Assembly: GCA_034440575.1 (NCBI GenBank)
Contig: JAOTOL010001556.1
Location: 841,001-905,000, forward strand
Source: Imbricaverruca yamaguchii
Taxonomy: Eukaryota > Arthropoda > Thecostraca > Neoverrucidae
DNA: 64,000 bases
Reading direction: 5' to 3'
Below the pieces are notes generated by a model that worked only from the letters and a program-made list of their open reading frames with translations, had not been told where the DNA came from and ran no database searches. Shown piece by piece: positions 12,464 through 23,810 of this stretch; the stretch's first letter is position 1, and each line of letters begins with the position of its first letter. The translations under genes and the position numbers were made by a program.

Positions 12464-13357
12464 TCAAATTACTTCCTCAAGTTTGGTGCTGTGCAAGAAT
12501 GTAAATAGTAACTCAATGAGCTCTGGGTGTTGGTCATCGAGAAGGATTGCCAATGAAAGTGGAATATGGTGTCGGGCAATGTAACAAAGAAGGGGGCGTC
12601 GGTGTAACCGGTAGGCAGGGCTGGTACTGGTACACTTAACATATATTTGTTCACAGACACTGTTTTTATTTAGATAGGTAGATGGTTCAGTGACTCCAAT
12701 TATACGCAGGATCACTCTCGCACACACCAGGGTGCGTTCCAACCGGTGACAACTTATCAAGACACCTTGCGTATACCATAGTCGCTCATGCTCACACATG
12801 TCCGCGATATTGACCTGCAGCGTGAACACCATCCGCCGGATGCGCTGCCCACAGCCGACCGAAGACATCCAACCGGCCAGCTGCGCCTCCATCACCGCCA
12901 CCCTCTTCTTCACCCTCACCCTTCTCCTCAGCAGAGGCACGTGGCGCGACCGCGTCGCCCGCCGCGCCGACATCGAGTCACCTGAAGCTGAAGTCAGCCG
13001 ACCGCGACGCGCACGTGCGCCGTGCGCTCCCACGTGGCGGCGGGACGTGGCCTGTCGCCGGCACGTGGCGCCGTTCAGCGCCGACGGCGGTGACCCCGAG
13101 ATTAGCCCGGGGGCAGGCGCCGGTCGCGCCGGACGGTGTCCACCAAACACGGATGAGCGCCCCCAGCTCCAGACACCGCTTGAGTGGCACGTGCCGCGCG
13201 GCTCTGGCGCCATTGAGGCCGCCCCAGCCGGGCCTGGCGCACGGGGACACGAGCAGTGGTCATTCAACACTCCCCTGGCGCTACAAATCGTGATCCGACC
13301 ATGCATGGGCAATTCCTGACGACGAAACGCCCGGTAGTGCTTACTGTGTACTTCCAA
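12464..13357 (-). CDS. hypothetical open frame, 297 codons
   Basis: This is the longest non-repetitive open frame outside the LINE and hAT regions. The N-terminal half is Arg/Ala/Pro-rich because it crosses a CpG-rich block; the C-terminal half runs into balanced sequence and stays open (CARVILRIIGV, SLAILLDDQHPELIELLF). No domain, signal peptide or transposon motif is recognised. A competing 173-codon frame lies on the plus strand (12798-13319). Both may be chance frames created by low stop density in GC-rich DNA. No intron or promoter evidence supports either strand. Confidence 0.2.
   Translation of the reverse strand: MEVHSKHYRAFRRQELPMHGRITICSARGVLNDHCSCPRAPGPAGAASMAPEPRGTCHSSGVWSWGRSSVFGGHRPARPAPAPGLISGSPPSALNGATCRRQATSRRHVGAHGARARRGRLTSASGDSMSARRATRSRHVPLLRRRVRVKKRVAVMEAQLAGWMSSVGCGQRIRRMVFTLQVNIADMCEHERLWYTQGVLISCHRLERTLVCARVILRIIGVTEPSTYLNKNSVCEQIYVKCTSTSPAYRLHRRPLLCYIARHHIPLSLAILLDDQHPELIELLFTFLHSTKLEEVI
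12830..13265. promoter_or_regulatory. CpG-rich block with five CACGTG E-boxes
   Basis: The hexamer CACGTG, a bHLH E-box, occurs at 12938, 13012, 13031, 13062 and 13188. That is five exact copies in about 256 bp, four of them in the context GCACGTGSC or close to it. The block is rich in CpG and sits between balanced sequences. This may be a promoter or enhancer, or a GC-rich repeat with a recurring GGCACGTGGCG word; no transcript evidence is available. Confidence 0.4.
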
Positions 13358-13912
13358 ATACGTATGATTGTTGGTGACTGCATCTGTACCTAGTTGTACA
13401 TTATTCTGGTAAAATTTACCACATATATTTATATATATATATATGTGGCTAGCAAGATTAGAGTGGACTGAGCAAGGTTAAAGTGGGTTCACAGTTTTTC
13501 AGTTACATTAAACTTGAGCTGAGCTAGGCTAGGCTGGGTCAGCCGAGATGAGGATGGGTGGGGTGGGATGGTATGAGAGCGGGGGGTGACCGTAGTTGAC
13601 CAACCCACCGAGTATTTGAGTTGACTAACCCACCGAGTATGTATTGTCTACGGTTGACCAAGATAACTAAGATGACCACAACTAGTAAATGTATCTATCC
13701 CTGATTCACAGTATCCATGGTATCACAGAATATCAAGGTTTTGGTGAAAACGACACTCAACTGGGAGTAATTTTCCAACACTTCCCCCGAATGTCAGGAG
13801 GAATTTCCTACCTGAATCTCCGAATGTCATCAGAATTTTTCCGATGCCATCTCCGAATGTCATGAAAAATTTTCCACCTTGTTTGAGGTGCTGAATCTGA
13901 CTTACTCTTATT
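13266..13912. other. unassigned sequence with short repeats
   Basis: A short (TA)n run lies at 13423-13444. AGGCTAGGCTGGG and GGTGGGGTGGGATGG words lie at 13525-13570. CCAACCCACCGAGTAT is duplicated at 13600-13640. A CCGAATGTCA motif is repeated three times at 13785-13862 with about 40-bp spacing, in a small diverged tandem array. Confidence 0.5.
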
Positions 13913-14641
13913 TTAACCCAGGGGCATGGAGTTGATATGCGCCTCTCCCCCGTAAGGTTTACCGCGGAAAGTGAAAGAACGGCGCGCTGTTGTGTGCCAA
14001 CATATGGCATGCCTTACCCCACATCAATTTGGCATGTTGTGTGAAAATGTTTCATTCAGATCATCTAGGGTCAACGAGTTAGTCCAGGTCAAGTGAGGTT
14101 ACCTCCCAAAAATTCAACCAATCGTCGCGCTTTAACTCATTAAGATATTTTGATGAAAATGTCGACGTTTGCTTATCTTTAGGGCGGAAGCAAAACGCAA
14201 CAAAGGAAGGGTTGTTTTTGCTTTCATCACATTAGCTTTGAATATTTGACCATTATGGAAAAATTGAAGATTCCGGCTAAAGTATGCATGCTTTATGAGA
14301 ACAATTTAACTTTAAACAACGTTTTGCGGTTCGATCTACCCGTTAGAAAGATACGAATGAAAGGAAATTGAAAACTCAATGTTTTGAAATAAATATAAAA
14401 TTGTGTGGGTAAATGGGTCGATTTCGTCTTCGTTTTCTGATTTCAAGTATTTTCTTTTGTGTGTTTCAAATCTCCCCAAAATGAACTCCCCAGAGCCAAA
14501 AACATGAAGTCAGTTGTGAAAACATGGACCCTCTAGGGCCGTCACTTTTGGGGATACAATTTTGGGGTGATTTCTGGCCCTACTCATCGAGCTTGCGTTC
14601 GTTTTCGTGCGACGTTTAGTTTGGAGATTAAACGGGGTTAA
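13913..14641. mobile_element. TTAA-bounded non-autonomous element, family A, copy E
   Basis: Bounded by TTAA at 13913-13916 (then CCCAGGGGCATGG) and by TTAA at 14638-14641 (preceded by ACGGGG), so both ends read TTAACCC inward. Internal landmarks are shared with copies at 24.1, 29.5 and 38.9 kb: GTTGATATGCGCC and a C-run near the left end, AATTTGGCATGTTGTGTG, GGTCAACGAGTTAGTC, GGTCAAGTGAGGT, CGCTTTAAC, and GTTTTCGTGCGAC with TTTAGTTTGGA near the right end. No coding capacity. A TTAA target and TTAACCC-type ends resemble piggyBac-superfamily elements; this is inference. Confidence 0.75.
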
Positions 14642-16205
14642 TTATCTTCCGCTCTGATATCCAAGTTCAACACCAATTCCTAGAGACTTAAGTAGAGCAA
14701 TTTATGGTTAGGTATAAGCCTACTACATTAGGTATAGTCCAGAAACCCGTCATTCCTCCAATACATAAAAGGTATGTAGCTACATCCCGGGATGTAGCTC
14801 TTATATTTTTGGAGATCGATGGAGTTGGTATTTTTATCGACTTCAGTAGTTTGTCCATGTAGTTTTTCAGTGGTGGCCGAACCGTCAGATTCCACGGGCT
14901 TACCACCGCGACACCGCACAACGGTCAGATTACCGGATGGTCGTACCTGATTAAATGGCCTTGTCCGGCCCACCCAGGACGTCCTCCGACCAGCGGATAC
15001 AGTGCCCATTTTGAGCGGTGTCTCCTGCCTCCACTTCACCGGAAACATTGTCCTACATTAATCCACATGGCCGCCACTTGCATCTGCTGCGCACCGCTGC
15101 CATCAGCTCAGCTGAACAGAAGCATTGAATCGTGCTTCCACTCGCCGACTTTAATCCGGCTGCGGGAGTTTCCTATCCCTCTCTGCGGCTCAAAGTCGGT
15201 CTCGGCTACACGCGAGCAAGCCCGGCAGGCCGGCAGGCCACCAAATTGAATCGCCGCGCCGGCCTAATGATTGTTATGGCAGCTGCATATGGCGCGGCCC
15301 GGCGGCCTGGGGCTCGGGCCTTGTCCCCACGTGATCACCATTTGGACGGCAGCTTGCGTCTCGGGGCGCACGCCTTTGACGTCGACCGCCCGCCGGCCGC
15401 CACAAACGGACACCGACGAGTAATCGAGGGTGCTGTTTATTGCTCGATAAAAGAGTCATGGGGACAGGGCCCGGCCGGGATGTCAATTCGTTTATCAATT
15501 ATCGGGCCTATTGTTGTCTCATGCTGAGCTTTTCAAATAACCACTCGATTGGATGGGATAATTGAATGATGGGGGACTTGATAGTGACTTTTTTAGAACT
15601 GGATTTCCAATGTGCCGGTCTGTAATTTCCCCTTGCTACACTAGAGAAAGGAGCTTCATAACAATGGCATCCTACTTTTGTATTGATCTTGTCATCACAG
15701 GTTTTTAGTCGGCCTGAAATAAGGTGGAATTCCCTTTGCTCGCATCATTCTGGAAGCTTCCCGGACATGCAAAAGTGGAGCATGTCATGGTTCAGGGCTA
15801 CCGCTAGTGGTCAGGTTGCACGCTCCAAAAGAGCGAAGGAGGTTTGATAAGACCCGGTATTGCAACCGGAGATCAAGTAAAGAAGCTGCACGCCGTTCAA
15901 GTTCAGCCCCCCCGGTGACGTCAGACACCCGGACCACTGGTTGGTTGTCAGTCGGACTAACCGGCTGCCTCCACTAGTTGGTTACTCGCCCGATTAGCCA
16001 GCGCAGCTCCCTCCCCACTCCCCTCCCAGGTAAATCCCCTCTCCTGGTCCCCGAGCCCCCCCCCCCCTCCCAGGGATCCAGAGCTCCTCTCCACTACACC
16101 AGAGTCGTTCGACTCCTATGAGACGGACGACTTCGCCATACCCTCCCCACCACACACACGCCTGCGGGGGCGTGAGCGCCAGCTTCACTAACGCAGACAC
16201 CCACT
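14642..16205. other. unassigned sequence with CpG-rich segment
   Basis: A perfect 22-bp palindrome (14778-14799) lies near the start. 15060-15480 is CpG-rich and contains AT-rich homeodomain-like words (TTTATTGCTCGATAAAA, TTATCAATTATCGGG) at its right edge. This composition is typical of a regulatory block, but no gene was recognised beside it. Short C-runs occur at 15905 and 16060. Confidence 0.35.
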
Positions 16206-17028
16206 ACTGAATTATTGCTCCAATGGAATGCCAGGTCACTCATTCCACTCATATCTCGTTGAGCAGAATTCAAGGAACATATCTTTAAAAAGAAACCATT
16301 CATTGTCGCCGTTCAGGAAACCCGGTGGCGCGACAATGATCAATATAAGTTTAATATCTTTGGTTATACCCTCTGTACTCACAAAAGAAATTCTACACCC
16401 CGCGGCGGCGGGGCAGCCTTGTTCGTTCCGGACACTTCTTCATCGCCCTAACACCATTCCCAACGATCTGAATTTTGTTGCAGTATTTATTCCAAATTGC
16501 AGTATTTAATCCATGTTTCAAATAGCACAACTGGAGCTCGCTGTTATTTCCTTATATCTTCCCTCTACGCATCCACTATCCTAAGCATATATGATTAATC
16601 TCTTCGGTCTCCTCCCACACCCCCATGTCTGGTGCTGGACGACCTCAACGCTCACCACCAACATGGGTTTGTCACATCACAATTCCGCGGGGACATTACA
16701 TTGAAACACCCCTCAACACCCACCTTTGAATGGTCTTTTAAATGGCCGAACACCCACACACAACACAGACGTCGCTAGTTCCGTCCGTCAGACATTGACC
16801 TCTCCCTATATTCAGCATTCACCTCACCCCTCTCCTCTCGGCACGTTCAACCCGACCCCCTCTTCAAGGATCACTTCCTCATACGTGTCACACTCGAACA
16901 CTCAGCCCAGTCCAGAGATCAGTTATTCATACCCAACTGGAACGTTCGCAAAGCGAAATGGCCATCTTTCTCCAATGAAATTGACAATCTCATCCCGAGC
17001 CAGTCTCACCCTCCAATTTCGGCATTCC
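16206..17028 (+). pseudogene. I-like LINE: AP endonuclease domain (broken)
   Basis: Translating the plus strand across stops gives an AP-endonuclease of a non-LTR retrotransposon: LLQWNARSLIPLI (about 16215), IVAVQETRWRDND (about 16300), GYTLCTHKRNS and GGGAALFVPD (16360-16435). Further on come LVLDDLNAHHQHG (about 16630, corresponding to the GDFNAHH motif), a SDIDLS motif (about 16790), DHFLIRVTL (about 16870) and NWNVRKAKW (about 16940). These match the catalytic regions of the Mg-dependent nuclease in order. At least three in-frame stops and one frameshift break it. The reverse transcriptase that should follow is absent. TTAA elements occupy 17029-18384, and an RNase H region of the same type of LINE resumes at 18385. 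Confidence 0.75.
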
Positions 17029-17389
17029 TTAGCATGCGCTCTGGAGTGGGGCGAAATCCGCCCACCCCTCCGGTTTTTCGTAGATAACTCCAGAATGTAC
17101 CGGGCGATATACGCCATTGTTTGTGTACCTGCTTATCAATGATCACCGCGTTGTTTAAAGGACGAAAAATGAAAATCGATAGAAAAGTGTTCGAGTTAGG
17201 GATCGCTAAAATCAACACATTTTCTTACCGCAAGACCGCAACTATCGGCGCTGATGCGCTTCCCGTATATTGACAAAAATGAAGTGTTATTAGCAAAACT
17301 AGGGACTTGTTTGATGTACAATGTGATGCTATATTGTTTCAAAGTCATGTCGGGTCACCGAGGTCAAGTCAGGTCAAGTTCATGACAGG
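17029..17389. mobile_element. TTAA family G, truncated copy G1
   Basis: Begins TTAGCATGCGCTCTGG, a mutated form of the family start TTAACACGCGCCCTGG, followed by GGCGAAATCCGCCCACC. It matches the first 360 bp of copy G2, which follows directly: GATATACGCCATT, CGGCGCTGATGCGCTTCCCGT, GACTTGTTTGATG and CCGAGGTCAAGTCAGGTCA, then TTCATGACAGG. The copy stops where G2 starts. It is either a truncated copy into which G2 inserted or a terminal duplication of the same element. Confidence 0.75.
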
Positions 17390-18384
17390 TTAACACACGC
17401 TCTGGATGGGGGATGGCGAAATCCGCCCACCTCTCCGTTCTTTCATACATAACTCCATATTGTACTGGCCGATATACGCCATTTTTTTCGTACCTGCTTA
17501 GAAATGACCGGCGCATTGCTTACAGCAAGAACAATGAAAATCGGCCCACAATTTTTTTCAAGTTAGGGGCCGTTAAAGTAAAATCAATTCGCAGCTCCAA
17601 ACCACAAAAATCGGCGCTGATGCGCTTCCCGTATGTTGGCAAGAGATAAGTGTTTTTGACAACACTAGCGACTTGTTTGATGCATATTGTTATGCTATGC
17701 AATTTAAAAGTCATGTTAGGTCGCCGAGGTCAAGTCAGGTCAGGTTCATGACAGGCTAATGGAACCAAACTTGGTCAACTGGAATGTTGTCATAAATGCA
17801 AATGACTGTCATGCGATTGATGTCACTTTGCATGTCACTTTGCATGATGTCACTATACATCACGAAATCTACTGTTTGCCATTAAGTGCCTAAGCATTTC
17901 CATATTTATTCATGTATTTCACTCCTTTCTTTGCGAAGCCGATTGTGCTGAGCCGCCCAACGGAGCAGTCGGGTGGGCAGCCCGGTTCCGGTAACTGGAG
18001 CAGGTAATGACCTGATTAAGTGCTCCTAGATAGGTGACCTCAGGTCAAAAGGCGGATCTGTCATCTGCATTGCATCATTAGTAATGTCCAAAACATCATT
18101 GATGTCAATTTAGGAGCAAATAAACACAATCACAGCGATCCATAACAATGACAAGCCAAGCCACGCAAAACCAGAAAGTGTTGTTATTTTGACCTCATTT
18201 GACCTTGAAGATACTGACTTAAGGTCACGAAAGTTGTACACGACAGAGGTCACTATCGTGCCCATCCATCCTGCGAATTTCGTTGCTCTAGTCTCAGTAT
18301 GAGCCGAGATCTTAGGTGGGCGGAATTCGCCCCACCCCCCTCCAGTGCGCGTAATTTTCCGAGGCCTTCCAGGGCGCGTGTTAA
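17390..18384. mobile_element. TTAA family G, full copy G2
   Basis: TTAACACACGCTCTGG at the left (TTAA at 17390-17393) and CCAGGGCGCGTGTTAA at the right (TTAA at 18381-18384) form the terminal inverted repeats, giving a 995-bp element. Near each end is a palindromic GGCGAAWTCCGCCCACC block. The interior matches copy G3 (42252-43201) in opposite orientation over its full length, for example CCGATTGTG...AGCCGCCCAACGGAGCAGTC and GGTTCCGGTAACTGGAGCAGG. No open frame encodes a transposase. The TTAA target plus inverted repeats resembles piggyBac-type non-autonomous elements; the superfamily is inferred. Confidence 0.85.
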
Positions 18385-19060
18385 TACCATACTAATCTCA
18401 CTTGCCTTCAACACTTCATAGTACGACACATCACCACCCCTACTACAATCTGCACTGACTCACGTTCCTCCGTTGACGCATTCGTGGCCATGCACAACAC
18501 CACGCAACCCACACTCCATGCCATACACCTCTACCACGACAGCAACGCACACCTCCAGCTCACCCTCCTCTGGATCCCGGACATAGGGATATCCCAGGGA
18601 ACGAGAGAGCAAACGACCTGGCCAGGGCGGCAATCAACCTCCCCCGAACGAGGATGCTTAGTGCTCCCCGGGATCTCCCATCTTTAACTAATGACATATT
18701 TAAAAAGTATGTCCAAGCCTGCTAGTCACACAACACAACGCACCTATACACTATCAAGCCCACATCATTCAACTGGCCCTCTTCCAGCCAGCACATTCGC
18801 TTGACCGAGGTGATACTAGCGCGACTTAGCCTCTGACACACCAAGTTGACACACGACTCTATTTTCATCGACCGCTCCGCCCTGCACTTTGTGGCACGTG
18901 CCGAGTTCGCATTACTGTCGCCCAAAGTTTACTTACTTGTCCAGCGTATGCTCCTCACCGTCGCACTGTTCTTCAGTATTTCATCAACACCCATACAAGA
19001 ACATCGCTATCGCACGCCTTCCTCTCCACCATTGGACAACATATGCATATAGGTTTCACA
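18385..19060 (+). pseudogene. I-like LINE: RNase H domain and C-terminal tail (broken)
   Basis: On the plus strand ICTDSRSSVDAFVAMHN (about 18449-18500) matches the first Asp strand of LINE-encoded RNase H. After LTLLWIP (about 18565) the sequence shifts frame into DIPGNERANDLARAAINLP (about 18588-18645), matching the H..xPGNExAD..A signature of the last helix. Further downstream LARLSL, stop, HTKLTHDSIF (about 18810-18865) resembles the GHTxLTH tail that ends I-, Jockey- and Ingi-type ORF2 proteins, before a Cys/His region. Frameshifts and stops make it inactive. With 16206-17028 it is the 3' part of a single LINE split by TTAA elements. Confidence 0.75.
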
Positions 19061-19072
19061 CTAGGTACGCAG

Positions 19073-19584
19073 AGATCCAATTTGTTCAAAACGGACGGTT
19101 CTCCATATAAATTGCGCTTGGTTTTCTAGCTACGGGTTTTCCAAGCAGCTTGGTTTTTCCTTTCTCAGGGTTTTCAAATCTTTAACTTAGACATGTACCA
19201 GGTCGGTACCACATACAAGGTCGGACCTGACGCCCACGACTCGCCCTGGGCGTCGGGCCCCCGCTTCGTTACAGGTCGCAGGTGGGCAGTGGAGCCTCTT
19301 CGCAGGCGACGAAGCTGTCCACCCTCCAAATGTCCTTCTGATTGTCATGCATGTATGTATGCATGTATGTGTGTATATATGTACGTATATATGTATGTAC
19401 GTATGTATTGTATGTATATCTCACCTGTATATGTATGTATGGGCCCTTTACGCCACGTTCCTTGTTTGCCGGCGTCTCATCTTTAATATATCGCTTATTT
19501 GATATAACGGGATGCCACATATGCCGGATTAAAGTAACTATTTCTGTAACGTAATAATCTCTAGTGGATGGCACTCCGCATCTG
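19073..19584 (-). repeat. interspersed repeat R1, copy 2 (inverted)
   Basis: Reverse-complement match to 11956-12390, with shared landmarks AACGGACGGTT, CCAAGCAGCTTGG, CAGGTCGCAGGTGGGCAGTGG, ACGCCACGTTCC, GGCGTCTCATC and CTAGTGGATGGCACT. The middle has expanded into GTATGTAT-type microsatellite (about 19345-19440), which accounts for the extra length. The two copies form a 7-kb-spaced inverted pair. Confidence 0.75.
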
Positions 19585-21719
19585 CTAAGTACCCCCAAAA
19601 AATCAAAAAAGTTATTTTTTCACACTCCTAAAATTAAAATGATCATAGAAGGAGCGTACATAATTCTGGAATGCCGAAAACTATAATTAGACTTTCCAGA
19701 AATAAGGTGTAGCATGGACAACACTTGAAAACATAATTGTATCCCCAGCTGATGGAAATATATTTCCACCATCCGACCAATTTGAACATTACGTCTGTGG
19801 CAGTGGATGGAAAACTTAGCTTGCAATCCTTCTACATACAATGATTAAAGACAGCCTATCTTCTATATACCTGTATATTAATCTTCTATCTACCTGTCTT
19901 CTATCTGTCTAACGTCTAACTTTGATACCGTCTGATAAGTATCCTCGAAAAATGTTGGGCAGTTCCACCCCTGTCATGGCTTACGTCCGCCATCTGAGTT
20001 TTCGACACGTGGAAATGCTTGTTCCAAAGACAACTCATCCAGATAAACATAAGTATATTTGTATGTGCATGGCGAATAAGTAATAATCCCCTCTTTAAGA
20101 CCCAGAGGACAGACTACTTGTGAATTTTGGCAATATGCAAAGCTTTCCTGGTCAGTGGTAGTACACTAAACCCACTCCCCCTCCCACACACCACTGACGC
20201 CAAGCTAATGCAAATTAGCCTGTGACTCTGTACGTTATCTAAATCCAACCCAACAGTGTGGTTTTGTATATTCTCAATGGGTTATTGCCTCCATGCATAT
20301 TTCGTCCCACAATCTCTACTGGATCTAGCATTGGACGACATGAAGCCCCCCCCCCCCCTACACACGCTACACACACACAATAACCCCAATCTAATAGCAA
20401 TTATGTGTCTATTTCATGCAAATAATCGCATATCTCCCGATCTATTTCATAAAATGTCACTACACAGCCCATGTTTCAGCAAGCAGGTGTGTGCACGGCC
20501 GACGCACCTGCTCTTCGTGTTGCCCAACGCTCCCTGCATTCGGCAACTTCGAACTTCCGCCTTCCTGACGCACTTGCTACAATTGCGGCGTGCCAATTTG
20601 TCTCAGCTGTCGACGGGCCGACCGGCGGCCGCACGGTCAGCCTTTCCGACCAGCCCGTTTGTCTTCATAAAACGGAAATTAAACCGATTTATTCGGCGCC
20701 TAATGCCGGCGGATCACAAACTGGCCACGCCGCCGTCGAATTAACGGGTTTTAACCGGGATTAACGGGCCGTTAGCGTTTGATTCGGTCAACAGATCGGC
20801 GTGCCGTGTTGGTAGATGCGCTGCGTGGCGGCGAGAGACGGCGCCGGCCGCCGCTGGACGGCCAGCGCTCTCTGCTGTCTCCGGCCGGGTCGGAGGGCCG
20901 ACGCAGACGTCGGCGGTCGGACCGGGTCGGACGGCCGCATCTGTTCCGGTTAGTCGCAGTCGGCCGGCGGTCGCACAGGGAGCGGGGAGACGGAGAGAGC
21001 ACGGGGAGCTGGGGACGGAGAGAGCACGGAAACCGGGCGACCCGAGGCAATCACAGGTGGTTAATGGGCAGACGTGTTGGCGGAGGATTCAATTTGGACG
21101 CTCCGGGACGGTAGATGGCTGCAGGACGCGCGCTTGGATTGCGTTGTCGCGCGGCAGTGTTTTCCCCGCTTCTGTTCTTCTGACTACAGATGGACGATTT
21201 TCCGTGTCTAAAGGTTAGCTGTGGTGGACCTGGGCAGGTCGTCATCGTATAAACACAAGGACGCAAATGTCACAGTACACAGACTAATGATGACGGAGGC
21301 AGAGCATAAAGGCAGATCCAGAACCTCCTGAGAGAGACAGACACAGTTTGTGAGAAAATTTTTGTTCAAAGCTCCTTTCATTCCCGAAAATTATTCAAAT
21401 TTCGCTACGCCGCGTCGGTTTCATTGCTTCCAGATAACATTTGTAAAAATAAGATGTGTCTCGGTGCGGAGAAAATCACTGCTTGGTGCAATGTTGCAAC
21501 CAGCAGTCCACACGCGTGGACGAGCGCAATTTTTGTGTGCGAATTTCCGCTAGTTGTAGCATATCTGGGACGCACAGAATGTAGGCAGCAGCACATCATA
21601 ACACAGACAACATGGCTTGGTGGATCCTACCGTTTACGTATCTCTGCAACGTGTGGGTTACTGACATTATAATAATCATTTTCGATATGAATTTATAGAA
21701 CTGCATGATCCGTGAGCTT
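19585..21719. other. unassigned sequence with CpG-rich segment
   Basis: No gene or transposon recognised. 20560-21130 is CpG-rich; its left part carries homeodomain-like AT words in GC context (GAATTAACGGGTTTTAACC, GGGATTAACGGGCCG). Its right part has overlapping Arg-rich frames on both strands (20772-21114) that I treat as composition artefacts. Poly-C runs and a CACACA tract lie at 20348-20385. Confidence 0.35.
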
Positions 21720-21876
21720 TCTAGATTGCATAAAGACATAAAGACATAAAAGATTAGTGCAACTATGAGCCACAAGGGCCCTTCTTGGTTGCACTCTGTT
21801 CACTGAACCAGTTGCCCACCAAATATGTCAATCAGCCCTCCCTGTAATACTGAAAAGCAAGCCCTCTAGATTGCAT
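21720..21876 (-). mobile_element. 5'-truncated CR1-like LINE (133 bp) with 12-bp target duplication
   Basis: The insert 21732-21864 is flanked by identical TCTAGATTGCAT (21720-21731 and 21865-21876). On the minus strand it is the extreme 3' end of the LINE at 53046-56510, nearly identical over TTGCCCACCAAAT, GAGCCACAAGGGCCC and ATTAGTGCAACTATG. It ends in the octamer tail (ATGTCTTT)n, seen on the plus strand as AAAGACAT repeats. Strong 5' truncation and a direct duplication are hallmarks of target-primed reverse transcription. High similarity to the longer copy suggests a relatively recent insertion. Confidence 0.92.
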
Positions 21877-22505
<629 letters not shown>

Positions 22506-22513
22506 TATACAAA

Positions 22514-22666
22514 ACACCTGGTATATTTTGTAAGATATTATAATCGTCGTAAATAACCCTCGTACCTCACATATACAAATATATGTGCATCCATACATGG
22601 ATGCATGCACAGATTAATTGATTCATCCATACAGACATAAACACACACGCACACACACACACACAT

Positions 22667-22749
<83 letters not shown>

Positions 22750-22812
22750 CATACATATGTGTATATATATACATACATATATGCATATATATGCACATAT
22801 ATTTACATATGC

Positions 22813-22881
<69 letters not shown>

Positions 22882-22976
22882 ATGTCTGTATGTATGAATG
22901 TATTGACATATTTGTATATGTCATGTATAAGGGTTATTTACGACGATTATAACATATTACAAAATATACCAGGTGT
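22514..22976. repeat. inverted-repeat-bounded block filled with microsatellite
   Basis: ACACCTGGTATATTTTGTAA with the following 27 bases (22514-22560) is repeated in reverse complement at 22931-22976, with about 4 mismatches over 46 bp. Between the arms lie short unique sequence and CA, TA and TG microsatellites (about 22640-22890). The structure looks like a small MITE whose interior has been expanded by dinucleotide repeats. A TACAA word flanks both arms but does not abut the left arm exactly, so the target duplication is unproven. Confidence 0.75.
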
Positions 22977-23810
22977 ACAACGTTTTTAACGAAAGATCCG
23001 CGCTATCACTTTTTGAACCAGGATGATGCAAACTATACTTGATATTCTAATAGAAGGCGGCATGTGGCTGAAAATACACCTGGTATTATTCCGACAATTT
23101 GGCCCAGGAACGCATGCCGCATCGATAATTTAGTGATAATTATCTCAGTATCGCCTGGTGGTAGGTAGGCGGGGAGAGGGACGTCAGGGGCATTCGCAAT
23201 TGCAATAACTCCAACGCATATGAACGGATTGTCCCAACTAAAGTTGCAATTCACCAGCCTAGAAGTATGCCATCTGGATACAACTTCAGCTTCAAGTACC
23301 CATGTACTGTGTCATTAAATCCGGCCAAACTTTGCTAACGATTCACCAATATGCAATTCGGAGTGTCCTATATAGTTTGGAATGTAATGACCACTTACAT
23401 GCCATAGTTTGCTTTAATTTTTGGGAAAAAGTACAAAAGCATAATAAACTTTCGGTCCCCGGCCATCTACAGCTGCATTACATTTAGTTCAGATCAGCCC
23501 AGTTCAGTTCATTATAAACAATCCGCAAAGTGGATATTGCCGTTTTACGTTAATGGCGACATTTCCATGTGGACTATGCTGACAGGGGCTGCTACATAGT
23601 GCAGCCGAGTTATGCCAATGCGGTTGTTGAAGACCAGGAACAAGGGACGATCCAAACATAACATTAAGGTAGAAACACAATAATAGTCATCAACAAGTTC
23701 CGTAGATAAAGCGCACCTGATAATCTGGTAATATATCACGGATGGCCAACTTAAAAGCACCCAGTGTAGTGATAGTGATGTCGGACAAGAAAGTCGTTCT
23801 AACTTAGTGC
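22977..23810. other. unassigned sequence
   Basis: No gene, repeat or transposon end recognised. Short open frames only. Confidence 0.4.

Noticed and set aside
20772..21114. Arg/Pro-rich frames on both strands
   Set aside because: GC-rich composition lowers stop frequency; low complexity and no motif.
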